DNA from: an uncultured Sulfurovum sp.
Lineage (GTDB): Bacteria; Campylobacterota; Campylobacteria; Campylobacterales; Sulfurovaceae
Direction of reading: 5' to 3'
Assembly (NCBI GenBank): GCA_902727915.1
Contig: CACVAU010000058.1
Location: 1 to 64,000 of the forward strand
DNA length: 64,000 bases
Part shown: in pieces, positions 27,198 to 34,885 of the stretch
Numbering within the stretch: the stretch's first letter is position 1
How the letters are laid out: each line of letters opens with the position of its first letter
Program-made: the position numbers and the translations under genes
Notes under the pieces: model-generated
The model's database searches: none
The model's input: only the letters and a program-made list of their open reading frames with translations
Told to the model about the DNA's origin: nothing

Positions 27198-28199
27198 ATG
27201 CCAAATATAGATAACAATAAAAATAGTTTTAATGAAATTTTAACCCTTATTCAAAAAGTCAAACAGCGAGTTTATAAGCAAGCAAATACTTTATTAATAG
27301 AACTTTATTGGGATGTTGGTCAGTATATATCAGATAAAACGACCAGTGAGCGTTGGGGAAAAAGTACAGTTAGAGAGTTAGCTAATTATATTAAAAAGAT
27401 AGACTCTAGCATTGGGGGTTTTAGCGAACAAAATATTTGGAGAATGAAACAGTTTTATGAAACTTATAAAGATAATGAAAAACTCTTACCACTGGTGAGA
27501 GAAGTTTTATGGACAAATAATCTTAGCATCATGTCAGGTCGGAAAAGTGATGTAGAAAAAGAGTTTTATCTGCGTGAGACTATTAAAAACAATTACTCAA
27601 AAAGAGAGTTAGAACGACAGATTTATAGTTCAACATTTGAGAGAACCGTTATTGCTAATGAAAAGCTCTCACCAGTGGTGAGAGAATTACCACAAGATAC
27701 AAACAATGTATTTAAAGACACTTATGTACTCAAACTTTTAGGACTTCCTAAAAAACATAAAGAGAAAGACTTACAATCAGCTATTGTAGGTTCTCTTAAA
27801 GAGTTTATTCTTGAATTAGGTGTTGGTTTTGCATTTATTGGGCAAGAGTATCGTGTCTCTGTAGGAGATGAAGATTTTTATATAGATTTACTTTTTTCTC
27901 ATAGATACTTACAATGCTTGGTAGCATTTGAACTAAAAATAGACAAATTCAAACCAAGTCATTTAGGACAGTTAGAATTCTATCTTGAAGCATTAGACAG
28001 AGATGTAAAAGCTCCACATGAAAACCCAAGTATAGGTGTTCTTTTATGTAGAGAAAAAAATGATAAGGTTGTAGAGTATGCTTTGAGTAGAAGTTTAAGT
28101 CCTACGGTTATTGCTGATTATGAGACGGAGTTGATTCCTAAAGAGTTGTTAGAACGTAAGGTTGAGGAGATTTTTCGGTTGTATGAGGGGGAGGAGTGA
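27198..28199 (+). CDS. DUF1016/YhcG-family PD-(D/E)XK nuclease-domain protein (copy 1)
   Basis: 333 residues. The N-terminal DUF1016 domain includes LLIELYWDVGQYIS and FSEQNIWRMKQFYETY; the C-terminal nuclease fold has DEDFYIDLLFSHRYLQCLVAFELKI, giving a D...E-x-K active site, and ends with SIGVLLCREKNDKVVEYAL. These proteins occur in defence and mobile islands, often beside restriction systems; the molecular role is not settled. A paralogue lies at 45302. AGAGG ribosome site upstream. It opens the accessory island. Confidence 0.88.
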   Translation: MPNIDNNKNSFNEILTLIQKVKQRVYKQANTLLIELYWDVGQYISDKTTSERWGKSTVRELANYIKKIDSSIGGFSEQNIWRMKQFYETYKDNEKLLPLVREVLWTNNLSIMSGRKSDVEKEFYLRETIKNNYSKRELERQIYSSTFERTVIANEKLSPVVRELPQDTNNVFKDTYVLKLLGLPKKHKEKDLQSAIVGSLKEFILELGVGFAFIGQEYRVSVGDEDFYIDLLFSHRYLQCLVAFELKIDKFKPSHLGQLEFYLEALDRDVKAPHENPSIGVLLCREKNDKVVEYALSRSLSPTVIADYETELIPKELLERKVEEIFRLYEGEE

Positions 28200-28289
28200 T
28201 GATTTTGATGAGGTTCAAAAACAATTAAAAGGGAAAACACCCATAAATTTAAATATAATAAGAGAAAGAAAAGACAAAAAAGGATAAGA
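28200..28289 (+). other. Short gap with open stretch, no assigned gene
   Basis: After the DUF1016 stop, a shifted frame stays open to a TAA at about 28288 and contains FDEVQKQLKGKTPINLN, which resembles the charged tail of an antitoxin. It has no start of its own. The AT-rich end includes TATAAT-like bases that may drive the VapBC pair. Confidence 0.25.
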
Positions 28290-28505
28290 ATGACCATTAC
28301 ACTAAATATTCAAAATGAACAGCTTTTTAATAGAATACTGTGGCTTTTAAGTCGTTTTAAAAATGATGGTTTAGAGATTATTACAGATATTCAACAAAAC
28401 ATATCAACTCCCACAGAACCAAAAAATAAATTTTCTGAATTTGCAGGGATTTGGAAAGATAGGGACATAACCCAAGAGTCAATTAGGGAACAAGCTTGGA
28501 GATGA
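28290..28505 (+). CDS. VapB-like antitoxin
   Basis: 71 residues: an N-terminal segment TITLNIQNEQLFNRILWLLS and a C-terminal tail FAGIWKDRDITQESIREQAWR that is typical of antitoxins wrapped around PIN toxins. AAGGATAAGA precedes the ATG. Its stop overlaps the toxin start by 4 bases (ATGA), the usual coupling in VapBC. The DNA-binding fold is not clear from sequence. Confidence 0.75.
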   Translation: MTITLNIQNEQLFNRILWLLSRFKNDGLEIITDIQQNISTPTEPKNKFSEFAGIWKDRDITQESIREQAWR

Positions 28506-28867
28506 TAGTTTTAGATACAAATGTATTGATTGAAATTTTAAAAGATAATCAATCAACCATTGAAAAAGTACAATCCTTTACTTGTCCTTTGGCTATCTCT
28601 TCTATTACAGTTATGGAACTTTTCTATGGAGCATTGAACAAAGCAGAAGTTAAAAAGCTTGAAAAATTTGTTGCTCTTTTTGAAATTATTGATATAAATG
28701 AAGCTATCTCTCAACAATCTACTACACTTATTAAGAGTTATGCTAAAAGTCATAATTTAGATATTCCTGATGGACTTATTGCTTCAACGGCTTTGGTTTT
28801 AGATGCTCCTCTTTTTACTTATAATCTTAAAGATTTTCGATTTGTTGATGGGTTGGAGTTGGTTTAG
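28502..28867 (+). CDS. PIN-domain toxin (VapC family)
   Basis: 121-residue ribonuclease of the VapC type, usually cleaving initiator tRNA or rRNA. Acidic residues are at the expected places: LDTNVLIEIL near the N-terminus, VMELFYGAL, and DIPDGLIASTALV, followed by FTYNLKDFRFV. The ATG at 28502 is used in place of a TTG six bases upstream. Operon with the antitoxin immediately before it. Confidence 0.88.
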   Translation: MIVLDTNVLIEILKDNQSTIEKVQSFTCPLAISSITVMELFYGALNKAEVKKLEKFVALFEIIDINEAISQQSTTLIKSYAKSHNLDIPDGLIASTALVLDAPLFTYNLKDFRFVDGLELV

Positions 28868-28870
28868 GTA

Positions 28871-28978
28871 ATGAACGATTATGACTTCTCAACACTCAAT
28901 GATAAAGAGTTTGAAGATTTTACTATGGATTTAATTTCAAAAGATATAGGAAAAAAATTTGAACAATCAGAGAATTAA
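28871..28978 (+). pseudogene. N-terminal fragment of an Mrr-type restriction endonuclease
   Basis: 35-codon open frame: YDFSTLNDKEFEDFTMDLIS is the conserved opening of large restriction/NACHT proteins with an Mrr_cat domain (Y-D-F-x-x-L-x-D-x-E-F-E). Everything after the first helix is missing; the frame stops at 28978 and the AAA gene begins 8 bases later. It is best read as a relict left when the AAA operon or another segment replaced the gene. Confidence 0.55.
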
Positions 28979-28986
28979 GGATAAAA

Positions 28987-29763
28987 ATGGAAGAAGCAAA
29001 CTTATATAAACTTACAAAAGAAACTTTAGAAAAAAAATCTAATCTATTGGTAGGAAATAAAACTATACGGAAAGAGTTGGAAAATATTATAAATACTTCT
29101 ATTGATGAGAAAAAAAAAGAGTTTGATTTTCTTGATATAAATGGTAATATTTTAATTTATGGTCAACCTGGTTTTGGAAAAACATCAATTATATATGAAC
29201 AAATGTTAAAAGCTAAAAATAATAAGTATGAAACTTATCATTTAAATATAGCTTCTCTAATTTCAGAAAAAATGGGAAAAACAGCAAAAGCTATTGATAG
29301 TTTTTTTAAAAACTTAATTGAGGAATCTAAAAAATACAAAATTATTCTTTTAATTGAAGAGATAGAAGTTTTTCTACCAAATAGAGAAGGAAAAGACCAT
29401 GATGATATGAAAAGAGCTTTAACAACTTTTATGCACTATATGGACAATCCTATTAATAATTTGATAATATTTTGTACCACAAATCATAAAGATAAATTGG
29501 ATAAAGCCATATTAAGAAGATTTAGTTTTATTTATGAAATAAACAGTATTTCTACTGAGATGATTATGGATTTTTTCAATCATGATAAAAATCCATTTAA
29601 AAATATATTAGAAGAAAAGGATAAAAAAGAGTTATCAATATTATTAGATAAAAAAAATATTTCTTTTTCTGATATAAAATTAATTATGAGAAAAGTATAT
29701 TTAAAAAATAACTTTACATTAAACTATAAAAATTTTAAAGAGGAGATAGTAAATGTCAATTAA
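28987..29763 (+). CDS. AAA-family ATPase of an uncharacterised three-gene operon
   Basis: 258 residues. Walker A at 59-67 (GQPGFGKTS), Walker B IILLIEEIE at 119-127 with glutamate at the usual aspartate position, sensor-1 FCTTNH and a twin-arginine finger LRRF near 177. It resembles the FtsH/proteasome-ATPase/spastin type of AAA core but has almost nothing besides the core, so a partner must provide the effector. The following genes overlap by 11 bases and follow after 8 bases. The set is more AT-rich and lysine/isoleucine-heavy than flanking housekeeping genes, consistent with transfer. Confidence 0.8.
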   Translation: MEEANLYKLTKETLEKKSNLLVGNKTIRKELENIINTSIDEKKKEFDFLDINGNILIYGQPGFGKTSIIYEQMLKAKNNKYETYHLNIASLISEKMGKTAKAIDSFFKNLIEESKKYKIILLIEEIEVFLPNREGKDHDDMKRALTTFMHYMDNPINNLIIFCTTNHKDKLDKAILRRFSFIYEINSISTEMIMDFFNHDKNPFKNILEEKDKKELSILLDKKNISFSDIKLIMRKVYLKNNFTLNYKNFKEEIVNVN

Positions 29764-30148
29764 TGCGATGTTGGTTAGATATAAAAGTAGTAAAGAGAAA
29801 CTGAAAGAAGAGGATGCTCACAATCTGAAATCTTGTATTATTCCTGAAGAAATTTTTAATTTTATTGAAGAAAAAAACTTAACAAAAGATATGAAAATTT
29901 TGGAAGAGGATAGTAATGACGAAATATATATTAGTATTTTAGATATAGAACCATTAAAAAAATTATTGATAAAAATTAAAGAAATTGTAAAAAATAAATC
30001 TAAATTAATCTGTAATAATGAATTATCGAATAAAGAAGAAGATTCTATCCTGAATGAACTAAAACAATTTTTAGATTTACGAGGTCTTTGTCTTGAAAAA
30101 ATAGAAAGATATAGTGACAAGAATCATATATTGATTCAAATAGGATAA
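29753..30148 (+). CDS. Unknown protein between AAA ATPase and nuclease
   Basis: 131 residues, highly charged, predicted mostly helical (central PLKKLLIKIKEIVKNKSKLI) with a short beta-like C-terminus HILIQIG. No signal peptide, membrane segment or known motif. Its start overlaps the end of the ATPase gene by 11 bases, so it is made together with it. It may be the adaptor joining ATPase to nuclease or the substrate sensor; this is inference from position. Confidence 0.65.
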   Translation: MSINAMLVRYKSSKEKLKEEDAHNLKSCIIPEEIFNFIEEKNLTKDMKILEEDSNDEIYISILDIEPLKKLLIKIKEIVKNKSKLICNNELSNKEEDSILNELKQFLDLRGLCLEKIERYSDKNHILIQIG

Positions 30149-30156
30149 GGATAACT

Positions 30157-30636
30157 ATGAATATAGGTAAAGTGGGAGAAGCCAAAATGGCTCAAACTTT
30201 TGGAAAAATGGCAGAAGTTGAAGATAAAGTAGATTTTAAAAAACCATCTTTTACAAATGCTCCTGATAATGGAGTAGATTTTGAATTACAGTGTCCTCAT
30301 AATTATACTGAAAAAATAGATGAAATTATAAAAAATGGCACATCTGAACAACAGCTATCTACAACAACTATTACAATAAGAATTGACCATAAAGAATATA
30401 AAGGAAAAATTGGTAAAGCTACAGCAGAAAAGTTTGTTAAAGATTGTGATAAAAATGAAGGTTATGATGAACATTGGTTAACAGGAGCTAAAGGACTTAC
30501 CACAGGAGCTGAAAAAGTTTTAAAAGAAGCTAATAAAGATTTTATATGTAGGCATTATACACAAGAAAAAATTAATACAATTGATAATTTTTATACAAAT
30601 GAAATAGAAAATAGTAACGATAATGAGATAGATTAA
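30157..30636 (+). CDS. Small Mrr-like PD-(D/E)XK nuclease candidate
   Basis: 159 residues. The pattern DNGVDFEL (D41 as the metal ligand), then ITIRIDHKEYKGKIGKATAE (D77-x-K79) and GLTTGAEKVLKEANKDFI follows the Mrr-type endonuclease core, in which G-D-x-G-V-D is followed by Q/E-C/x-K and a helix with F-T/T-x-G-A. The second acid is D in place of the usual E or Q. No other domain is attached. It ends the AAA-X-nuclease operon; 4 bases later begins a decayed cytosine methyltransferase. Confidence 0.6.
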   Translation: MNIGKVGEAKMAQTFGKMAEVEDKVDFKKPSFTNAPDNGVDFELQCPHNYTEKIDEIIKNGTSEQQLSTTTITIRIDHKEYKGKIGKATAEKFVKDCDKNEGYDEHWLTGAKGLTTGAEKVLKEANKDFICRHYTQEKINTIDNFYTNEIENSNDNEID

Positions 30637-30639
30637 TAT

Positions 30640-31315
30640 ATGAATTTTATCAGCCAATATGAAACAACTTTCACAGACTTCTGCTCAGGCATAGGAGGAG
30701 GGAAGAATTAGCTTAGAAAGCTTAGGTATGACCTGCTTAGGTTTCAGTGAAATAGATAAAGACGCAGAGATAACTTACTGAGAATTTTTTGGAGAAGATG
30801 AGGTCAACTATGGTGACATTATGCAGATAAATCCTGATGATTTACCCAATTTCGATTTTATGGTTGGTGGTTTTCCTTGTCAGACTTTTTCGATTATTGG
30901 TACACGATGTGGACTAGACGATGAGGAGCGAGGGCAGATTATTTATGGTTTGGTTAAGATACTAAAAGCCAAAGATGTTAAATATTTTATCTTGGAGAAT
31001 GTCAAAGGGTTGATAAACCATGACAAGGGTAATACTTTAAAAGTAGTTTTGAAACTTTTGGATAATGTAGGATATAGAGTTTATCATGAGGTTTTAAATA
31101 GCTTGGGTTTTGCTGTGCCACAGATGCGAGAACGAATCTATTTTGTAGGCGTAAAAAAAGAGTTGGTTGATGATGATTTTAAGTATGAATTCCCTAAAAA
31201 ATATGCAGATAGTGTAAGAGGTAAAATATCCAATCAAAAACTTTTACAACAGACAGGTAATAGTGTGATTGAGGAGATAGCTAAGAGTTTAATGAATGCC
31301 ATAGGAGAGAAGAGT
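30640..31315 (+). pseudogene. Decayed C5-cytosine DNA methyltransferase
   Basis: The N-terminal FTDFCSGIGGG motif I, the catalytic PCQ in GGFPCQTFSIIGTRCGLDD, ENVKGL, QMRERIYFVG and the terminal QQTGNSV are all recognisable, so this was a Dcm-type 5-methylcytosine enzyme. It is broken three times: one extra base near 30701 shifts the frame (stop at 30709), a TGA interrupts at 30779-30781, and the target recognition domain with motif IX (around 100 residues) is deleted between EFPKKYADSV and SNQKLLQQ. Only the part from 30821 is a long open frame. Inactive. Confidence 0.85.
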
Positions 31316-31734
31316 ATGACCGAAAAAGAGATATTGATAAATAGAGGTTCGACAACAGCTAAAAATGGTTTTAAAAATGAAGTGTTTGTGGTGGAAGAGT
31401 TTAACAATTGGAAAGAGAGTGAAGTCTCTCAATCTTGGCTCAAAACGATGAGTTACAACTTGAATGAGATAGAGAGTGTAAAAGCTACAAAAGTAAAAGG
31501 CTGATATTAAGTAGATATTCAAGTTGCGATAAATATTGAGATTAAACTAAAAAGTTTGACCGATATGCAGAATCTGCAAGTAAAGCTTGTCTCTAATCCA
31601 AAAGGATTTAATCAGATAGATAAACGATGGCTCAAAAGTTATCATGAACTTTGGGAGATACCAAGTGATATGGTAGAGAGAGTGCCAATATGTTGCAGTT
31701 TAAGATTAATCCTCCTGAGTTGATAGATAAATAA
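31316..31734 (+). pseudogene. Decayed type II restriction endonuclease
   Basis: From ATG 31316 the frame continues without a stop from the methyltransferase: MTEKEILINRGSTTAKNGF, then stops at 31502 and 31508, then an open stretch with SLTDMQNLQVKLVSN and GFNQIDKRWLKSYHELW, a PD-(D/E)XK-like core (Q-x-K). A last frameshift separates the C-terminus, whose natural stop would be 31732-31734. Position beside the methyltransferase makes it the cognate nuclease. No active product is expected. Confidence 0.7.
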
Positions 31735-31940
31735 TGATGCAAACCCTAACCATCCACCTAACCCAACAAAAAGAACAAAAACTAGGAATTCTAGCCCAAA
31801 AAAACAAAAAAATCTACTTCGAATACGACAAAGAATTCCTAAAAACAGGCATACAAATAAGCCCCTACAAACTACCACTAAAAGCAGGAGTACAAAAGTG
31901 TGATGATGATACTTTTGAAGGGATTTTTTTTAGTACGTAA
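31734..31940 (+). pseudogene. N-terminal fragment of a HipA-type kinase toxin
   Basis: 68 codons; the segment GILAQKNKKIYFEYDKEFLK plus TGIQISPYKLPLKAG is the HipA N-terminal subdomain (about the first 65 of ~430 residues). It breaks off at TFEGIF, where intact proteins continue into the kinase domain. No HipB gene precedes it. The next promoter (TacAT) starts directly after the stop. Confidence 0.7.
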
Positions 31941-31941
31941 T

Positions 31942-31970
31942 TTGACATCCCACCCCAAAAATGATATACT
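31942..31970 (+). promoter_or_regulatory. tacAT promoter
   Basis: TTGACA (31942-31947) and TATACT (31965-31970) with a 17-base spacer: a near-consensus housekeeping promoter. Start of transcription is expected close to the inverted repeat at 31981. Confidence 0.7.
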
Positions 31971-31980
31971 AAATTAAAAT

Positions 31981-31995
31981 GTGCCAAAATGACAC
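31981..31995 (+). promoter_or_regulatory. Probable TacA operator
   Basis: GTGCCAAAATGACAC is an imperfect palindrome (GTGxCA...TGxCAC) at the transcription start. RHH antitoxins of this class bind such palindromes to repress their own operon. Confidence 0.45.
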
Positions 31996-32011
31996 ATTTA
32001 AAGGATTGCTT

Positions 32012-32284
32012 ATGACAACATCATCTCCTCGTATTACAGCTAGGGTAAGCCTTGATACTCAAGAGCTATTGAGTAAAGCAGCAGCTTTGAGTGGTATCTC
32101 TAGTATTAACTCTTTTGTTCTCTCTGCTGCCATAGAAAAAGCAAACAAAATCATGGAACGTGAAGAGACTCTAAAACTTAGTAAACGTGATGCAATGCTT
32201 TTACTAGACGCACTTGATAGACCAGCTAAAGCAAATAAAAAGTTAGGTGAAGCATTTAAGGCTTATGAAGAGAAAAAGCTTTAA
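32012..32284 (+). CDS. DUF1778 ribbon-helix-helix antitoxin (TacA-like)
   Basis: 90 residues. N-terminal ribbon-helix-helix ITARVSLDTQELLSKAAALSG followed by INSFVLSAAIEKANKIM and a charged C-terminal tail ending KAYEEKKL that neutralises the toxin. The ATG at 32012 is used; an open frame from 31979 overlaps the operator. AAGGA precedes it. The stop overlaps the toxin start by one base (TAATG). Confidence 0.88.
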   Translation: MTTSSPRITARVSLDTQELLSKAAALSGISSINSFVLSAAIEKANKIMEREETLKLSKRDAMLLLDALDRPAKANKKLGEAFKAYEEKKL

Positions 32285-32781
32285 TGAAGAGTGTTCAACT
32301 TGACAAAAAAAGACATGACCGTAAAGGTTTTGATTGTGGTGTTGAGGCTTTAAATAATTATTTAAAATTGATGGCAAATCAACAATCTTCAAAAGACAAT
32401 AGTCGTACCTATGTTTTAGAAAATTCTACAGATAGAAATAAAATTATAGGTTTTTACACCTTAACCATGACAAGCATTGACCTTCAAACACTTCCTCATA
32501 ACTTACAGAAAAAACACCAAAATAGCAACTCATCTGGGCTTATTGCGCGCTTGGCTGTTGATAAACGGTATGCTAAACAAGGACATGGAGCTTGGTTGTT
32601 GATTGACGCTCTAAAAAAATTATTGGAAGCCAGTGATATAGTCGGTTTCCCCATCATAGTGGTAGATGCTAAAGAGGGAGCCTCTGATTTTTATAAGCAG
32701 TTTGGGTTTGTCTCATTTTTAGATGAAGACAATAGGTTGTTTATACCAGTAGCTGATATAAAATCAAGTTTTGACATTTAG
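32284..32781 (+). CDS. GNAT acetyltransferase toxin (TacT-like)
   Basis: 165 residues with GNAT fold: YTLTMTSIDLQTLP, the acetyl-CoA loop LAVDKRYAKQGHGAWLLIDAL (R/Q-x-x-G-x-G/A) and YKQFGFVSF near the C-terminus. TacT toxins acetylate aminoacyl-tRNA and stop translation. Intact and coupled to its antitoxin. It is the last clearly accessory gene of the first island. Confidence 0.88.
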   Translation: MKSVQLDKKRHDRKGFDCGVEALNNYLKLMANQQSSKDNSRTYVLENSTDRNKIIGFYTLTMTSIDLQTLPHNLQKKHQNSNSSGLIARLAVDKRYAKQGHGAWLLIDALKKLLEASDIVGFPIIVVDAKEGASDFYKQFGFVSFLDEDNRLFIPVADIKSSFDI

Positions 32782-32799
32782 TAATTTAGAAGGATAGCC

Positions 32800-33483
32800 A
32801 TGAATTTCTCAGACAAGATACTCAACTTTTATTTTAACCTACCAAAAGACTTACCTTTACCAAATGGGGTAGAGACTATTTACCCATTTGATAATAAAGA
32901 AGTTCAATCTATCATGAAAACATTTTTCCAAAAATATTACGCAGACAGTAACCCTCGTACTTATTTGGTTGGTATTAACCCTGGTCGGCTTGGTTCAGGG
33001 GTTACAGGCATTGGCTTTACGGATGCTCATCATTTACAAGAAGTTTGTGACATCGCTAACAGTTTTGACAAACGCATAGAGCTAAGTGCAGCTTTTATGT
33101 TTGAAGTCATAGAGGCTTATGGTGGCACAGAAAAATTTTATAAGGACTTTTTCTTTACAACGGTTATGCCATTGGGGCTACTTAAAGAGGGTAAAAATTA
33201 TAACTATTATGATGATAAAGAGACGCAAAAAGCATTAGAACCTTTTATAGAAAATACCTTACTCGAACAGTTGTCTTTTGTTGGAACTAAGCCAAATATT
33301 ATCTGTATAGGGCAGGGTAAGAATTTGAAATATCTTGAAGCATTTAATAAAGAACATGATTGTTTTGGAAGAATAGAAGTTGTTCCTCATCCTCGTTGGG
33401 TGATGCAGTATCGACGGAAAGAAAAAGAGAAACATATAGAGAAGTATTTAAAGGTACTTCAAAAAAGTAAGTTTGGAGTGTAG
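32800..33483 (+). CDS. SMUG2-type uracil-DNA glycosylase family protein (DUF4918)
   Basis: 227 residues. The UDG superfamily motif 1 is seen as YLVGINPGRLGSGVTGIGFTD and the C-terminal motif as VVPHPRWVMQYR. SMUG2 enzymes remove uracil or hydroxymethyluracil from DNA. Length is typical. It lies 18 bases past TacT, so it could be read from the same transcript, and its stop is one base before the next start region. Confidence 0.8.
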   Translation: MNFSDKILNFYFNLPKDLPLPNGVETIYPFDNKEVQSIMKTFFQKYYADSNPRTYLVGINPGRLGSGVTGIGFTDAHHLQEVCDIANSFDKRIELSAAFMFEVIEAYGGTEKFYKDFFFTTVMPLGLLKEGKNYNYYDDKETQKALEPFIENTLLEQLSFVGTKPNIICIGQGKNLKYLEAFNKEHDCFGRIEVVPHPRWVMQYRRKEKEKHIEKYLKVLQKSKFGV

Positions 33484-34143
33484 ATGAAAAAGATACTACT
33501 GTTAAGTATGATGGTGACCTTTTCTCAAGCTAAATTAGCGAAAGAATTTTGTTATGTGGATAGCATTGTTAAAAACATAGCTTTAGAGATGCGATATGTT
33601 GGAGAAGATAACTTTTTAGGGGAAGTTGTTGATGGTTATTTGGCTCCTAAAGCCATTTTAACCAAGAAGGCAACTCATGCATTGTTAAAGGTACAAAAAG
33701 AGCTAAATGGCTTTGGTTTGGGTTTGAAGATATTTGATGCTTACCGACCTCAGAAAGCTGTTGACCATTTTGTGAGTTGGGGTCATGATTTATTAGATAC
33801 AAAGATGAAGGCTATCTATTATCCTACGGTTCAAAAGAAGCATTTATTTAGAGATGGATATATTGCTAAAAAGTCAGGGCATAGTCGGGGAAGTACGGTA
33901 GATTTGACCATTATTGACCTAGAGACAAAAGAAGCGCTTGACATGGGAAGTTCTTTTGATTTTTTTGGAAAATTGTCATGGGTTAAAAATAGAGAGATAA
34001 CATCACAACAACGTGCCAATAGAATGTTACTTAATTCGGTAATGCTGAAACATGGATTTAAAGCTTATGCTGAGGAGTGGTGGCATTTTACTTTAAAAAA
34101 TGAACCTTATAAAAATAGATATTTTGATTTTAATATAAGGTAA
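33484..34143 (+). CDS. D-alanyl-D-alanine dipeptidase (VanX/DdpX family)
   Basis: 219 residues. Signal peptide (MKKILLLSMMVTFSQAK), then the zinc motif SGHSRGSTVDLT (S-x-H-x6-D) and EWWHF with the catalytic glutamate and third ligand histidine. Hydrolyses D-Ala-D-Ala in peptidoglycan turnover; in this context a periplasmic recycling role is more likely than vancomycin resistance, since no VanA/H genes are near. Confidence 0.9.
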   Translation: MKKILLLSMMVTFSQAKLAKEFCYVDSIVKNIALEMRYVGEDNFLGEVVDGYLAPKAILTKKATHALLKVQKELNGFGLGLKIFDAYRPQKAVDHFVSWGHDLLDTKMKAIYYPTVQKKHLFRDGYIAKKSGHSRGSTVDLTIIDLETKEALDMGSSFDFFGKLSWVKNREITSQQRANRMLLNSVMLKHGFKAYAEEWWHFTLKNEPYKNRYFDFNIR

Positions 34144-34152
34144 AGTTATAAA

Positions 34153-34767
34153 TTAATTCTGATTTAGAAACATGGGTTGTTCTTGAAATGAGTCGGTAAT
34201 GGGTATTTTTAAGGACATACCATTATAAATTTTAAAATTGTTATCAATGAGATTTTGGTTTGCCAGATAAATTTTTTGATATTGGTGTGCATCGCCATAG
34301 TATTTTAGTGCAAGGTCATAAATATTAATGTTGTCTTCGACTACTATTTCAATCCATTCAATATTTTTATTTTTGATTTGAGGTCGCTCAACTTTTTTAA
34401 TAAGATCTATTTTGGTATCTTTACATATTTTTTGTTCGCTAAGCTTAAGTTTTTCTTGATTGCGTGTCAGTTTTTTCTTTGTTAAAGCCAATCTTTTATT
34501 AATGGATTTTATCTCTCTGTTTTTTTTAATTCTATATTGTTTAAATTTTTTTTGCATTAATGCAAACTTTAGTTCTAAATCTTGGATTTCTTTTTTATTT
34601 TTTTCTTTATATTTTTTAATATTTTTTAATACCGTTGTTAGTTCTGATTTCACCCTGTCATGAGAAATCATTGTTTTAGAATTTGTATTGCTTGACAAGT
34701 TTATATCTTTGGTATCAGCTAGACAAAAGTTAACTGAGAATATGCAAATAAATAAATAAGTTTTCAT
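34153..34767 (-). CDS. Periplasmic coiled-coil LysM protein
   Basis: 204 residues. Signal peptide (first ~18), a lysine-rich coiled coil of about 90 residues (KEIQDLELKFALMQKKFKQY), and a C-terminal LysM module (NINIYDLALKYYGDAHQYQKIY; NGMSLKIP) that binds peptidoglycan. Similar C-terminal LysM sequence to the protein encoded at 37599-38546. Divergent from the Hsp20-like gene. Function unknown. Confidence 0.75.
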   Translation of the reverse strand: MKTYLFICIFSVNFCLADTKDINLSSNTNSKTMISHDRVKSELTTVLKNIKKYKEKNKKEIQDLELKFALMQKKFKQYRIKKNREIKSINKRLALTKKKLTRNQEKLKLSEQKICKDTKIDLIKKVERPQIKNKNIEWIEIVVEDNINIYDLALKYYGDAHQYQKIYLANQNLIDNNFKIYNGMSLKIPITDSFQEQPMFLNQN

Positions 34768-34885
34768 AATATTTCCTATTTTTTTAATATTTTAGCCTAT
34801 ATTTTCATATAAATAAATAAAAAATATTAAAAATTAATCTTTTTTATGTAAAATTACACTTAAATTATAAAGTTAAAGGACTATC

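Noticed and set aside
31642..31878. Minus-strand frame opposite the restriction and hipA fragments
   Set aside because: Low-complexity Phe/Leu/Gly-rich translation typical of antisense reading; the plus strand has clear homology-type patterns.
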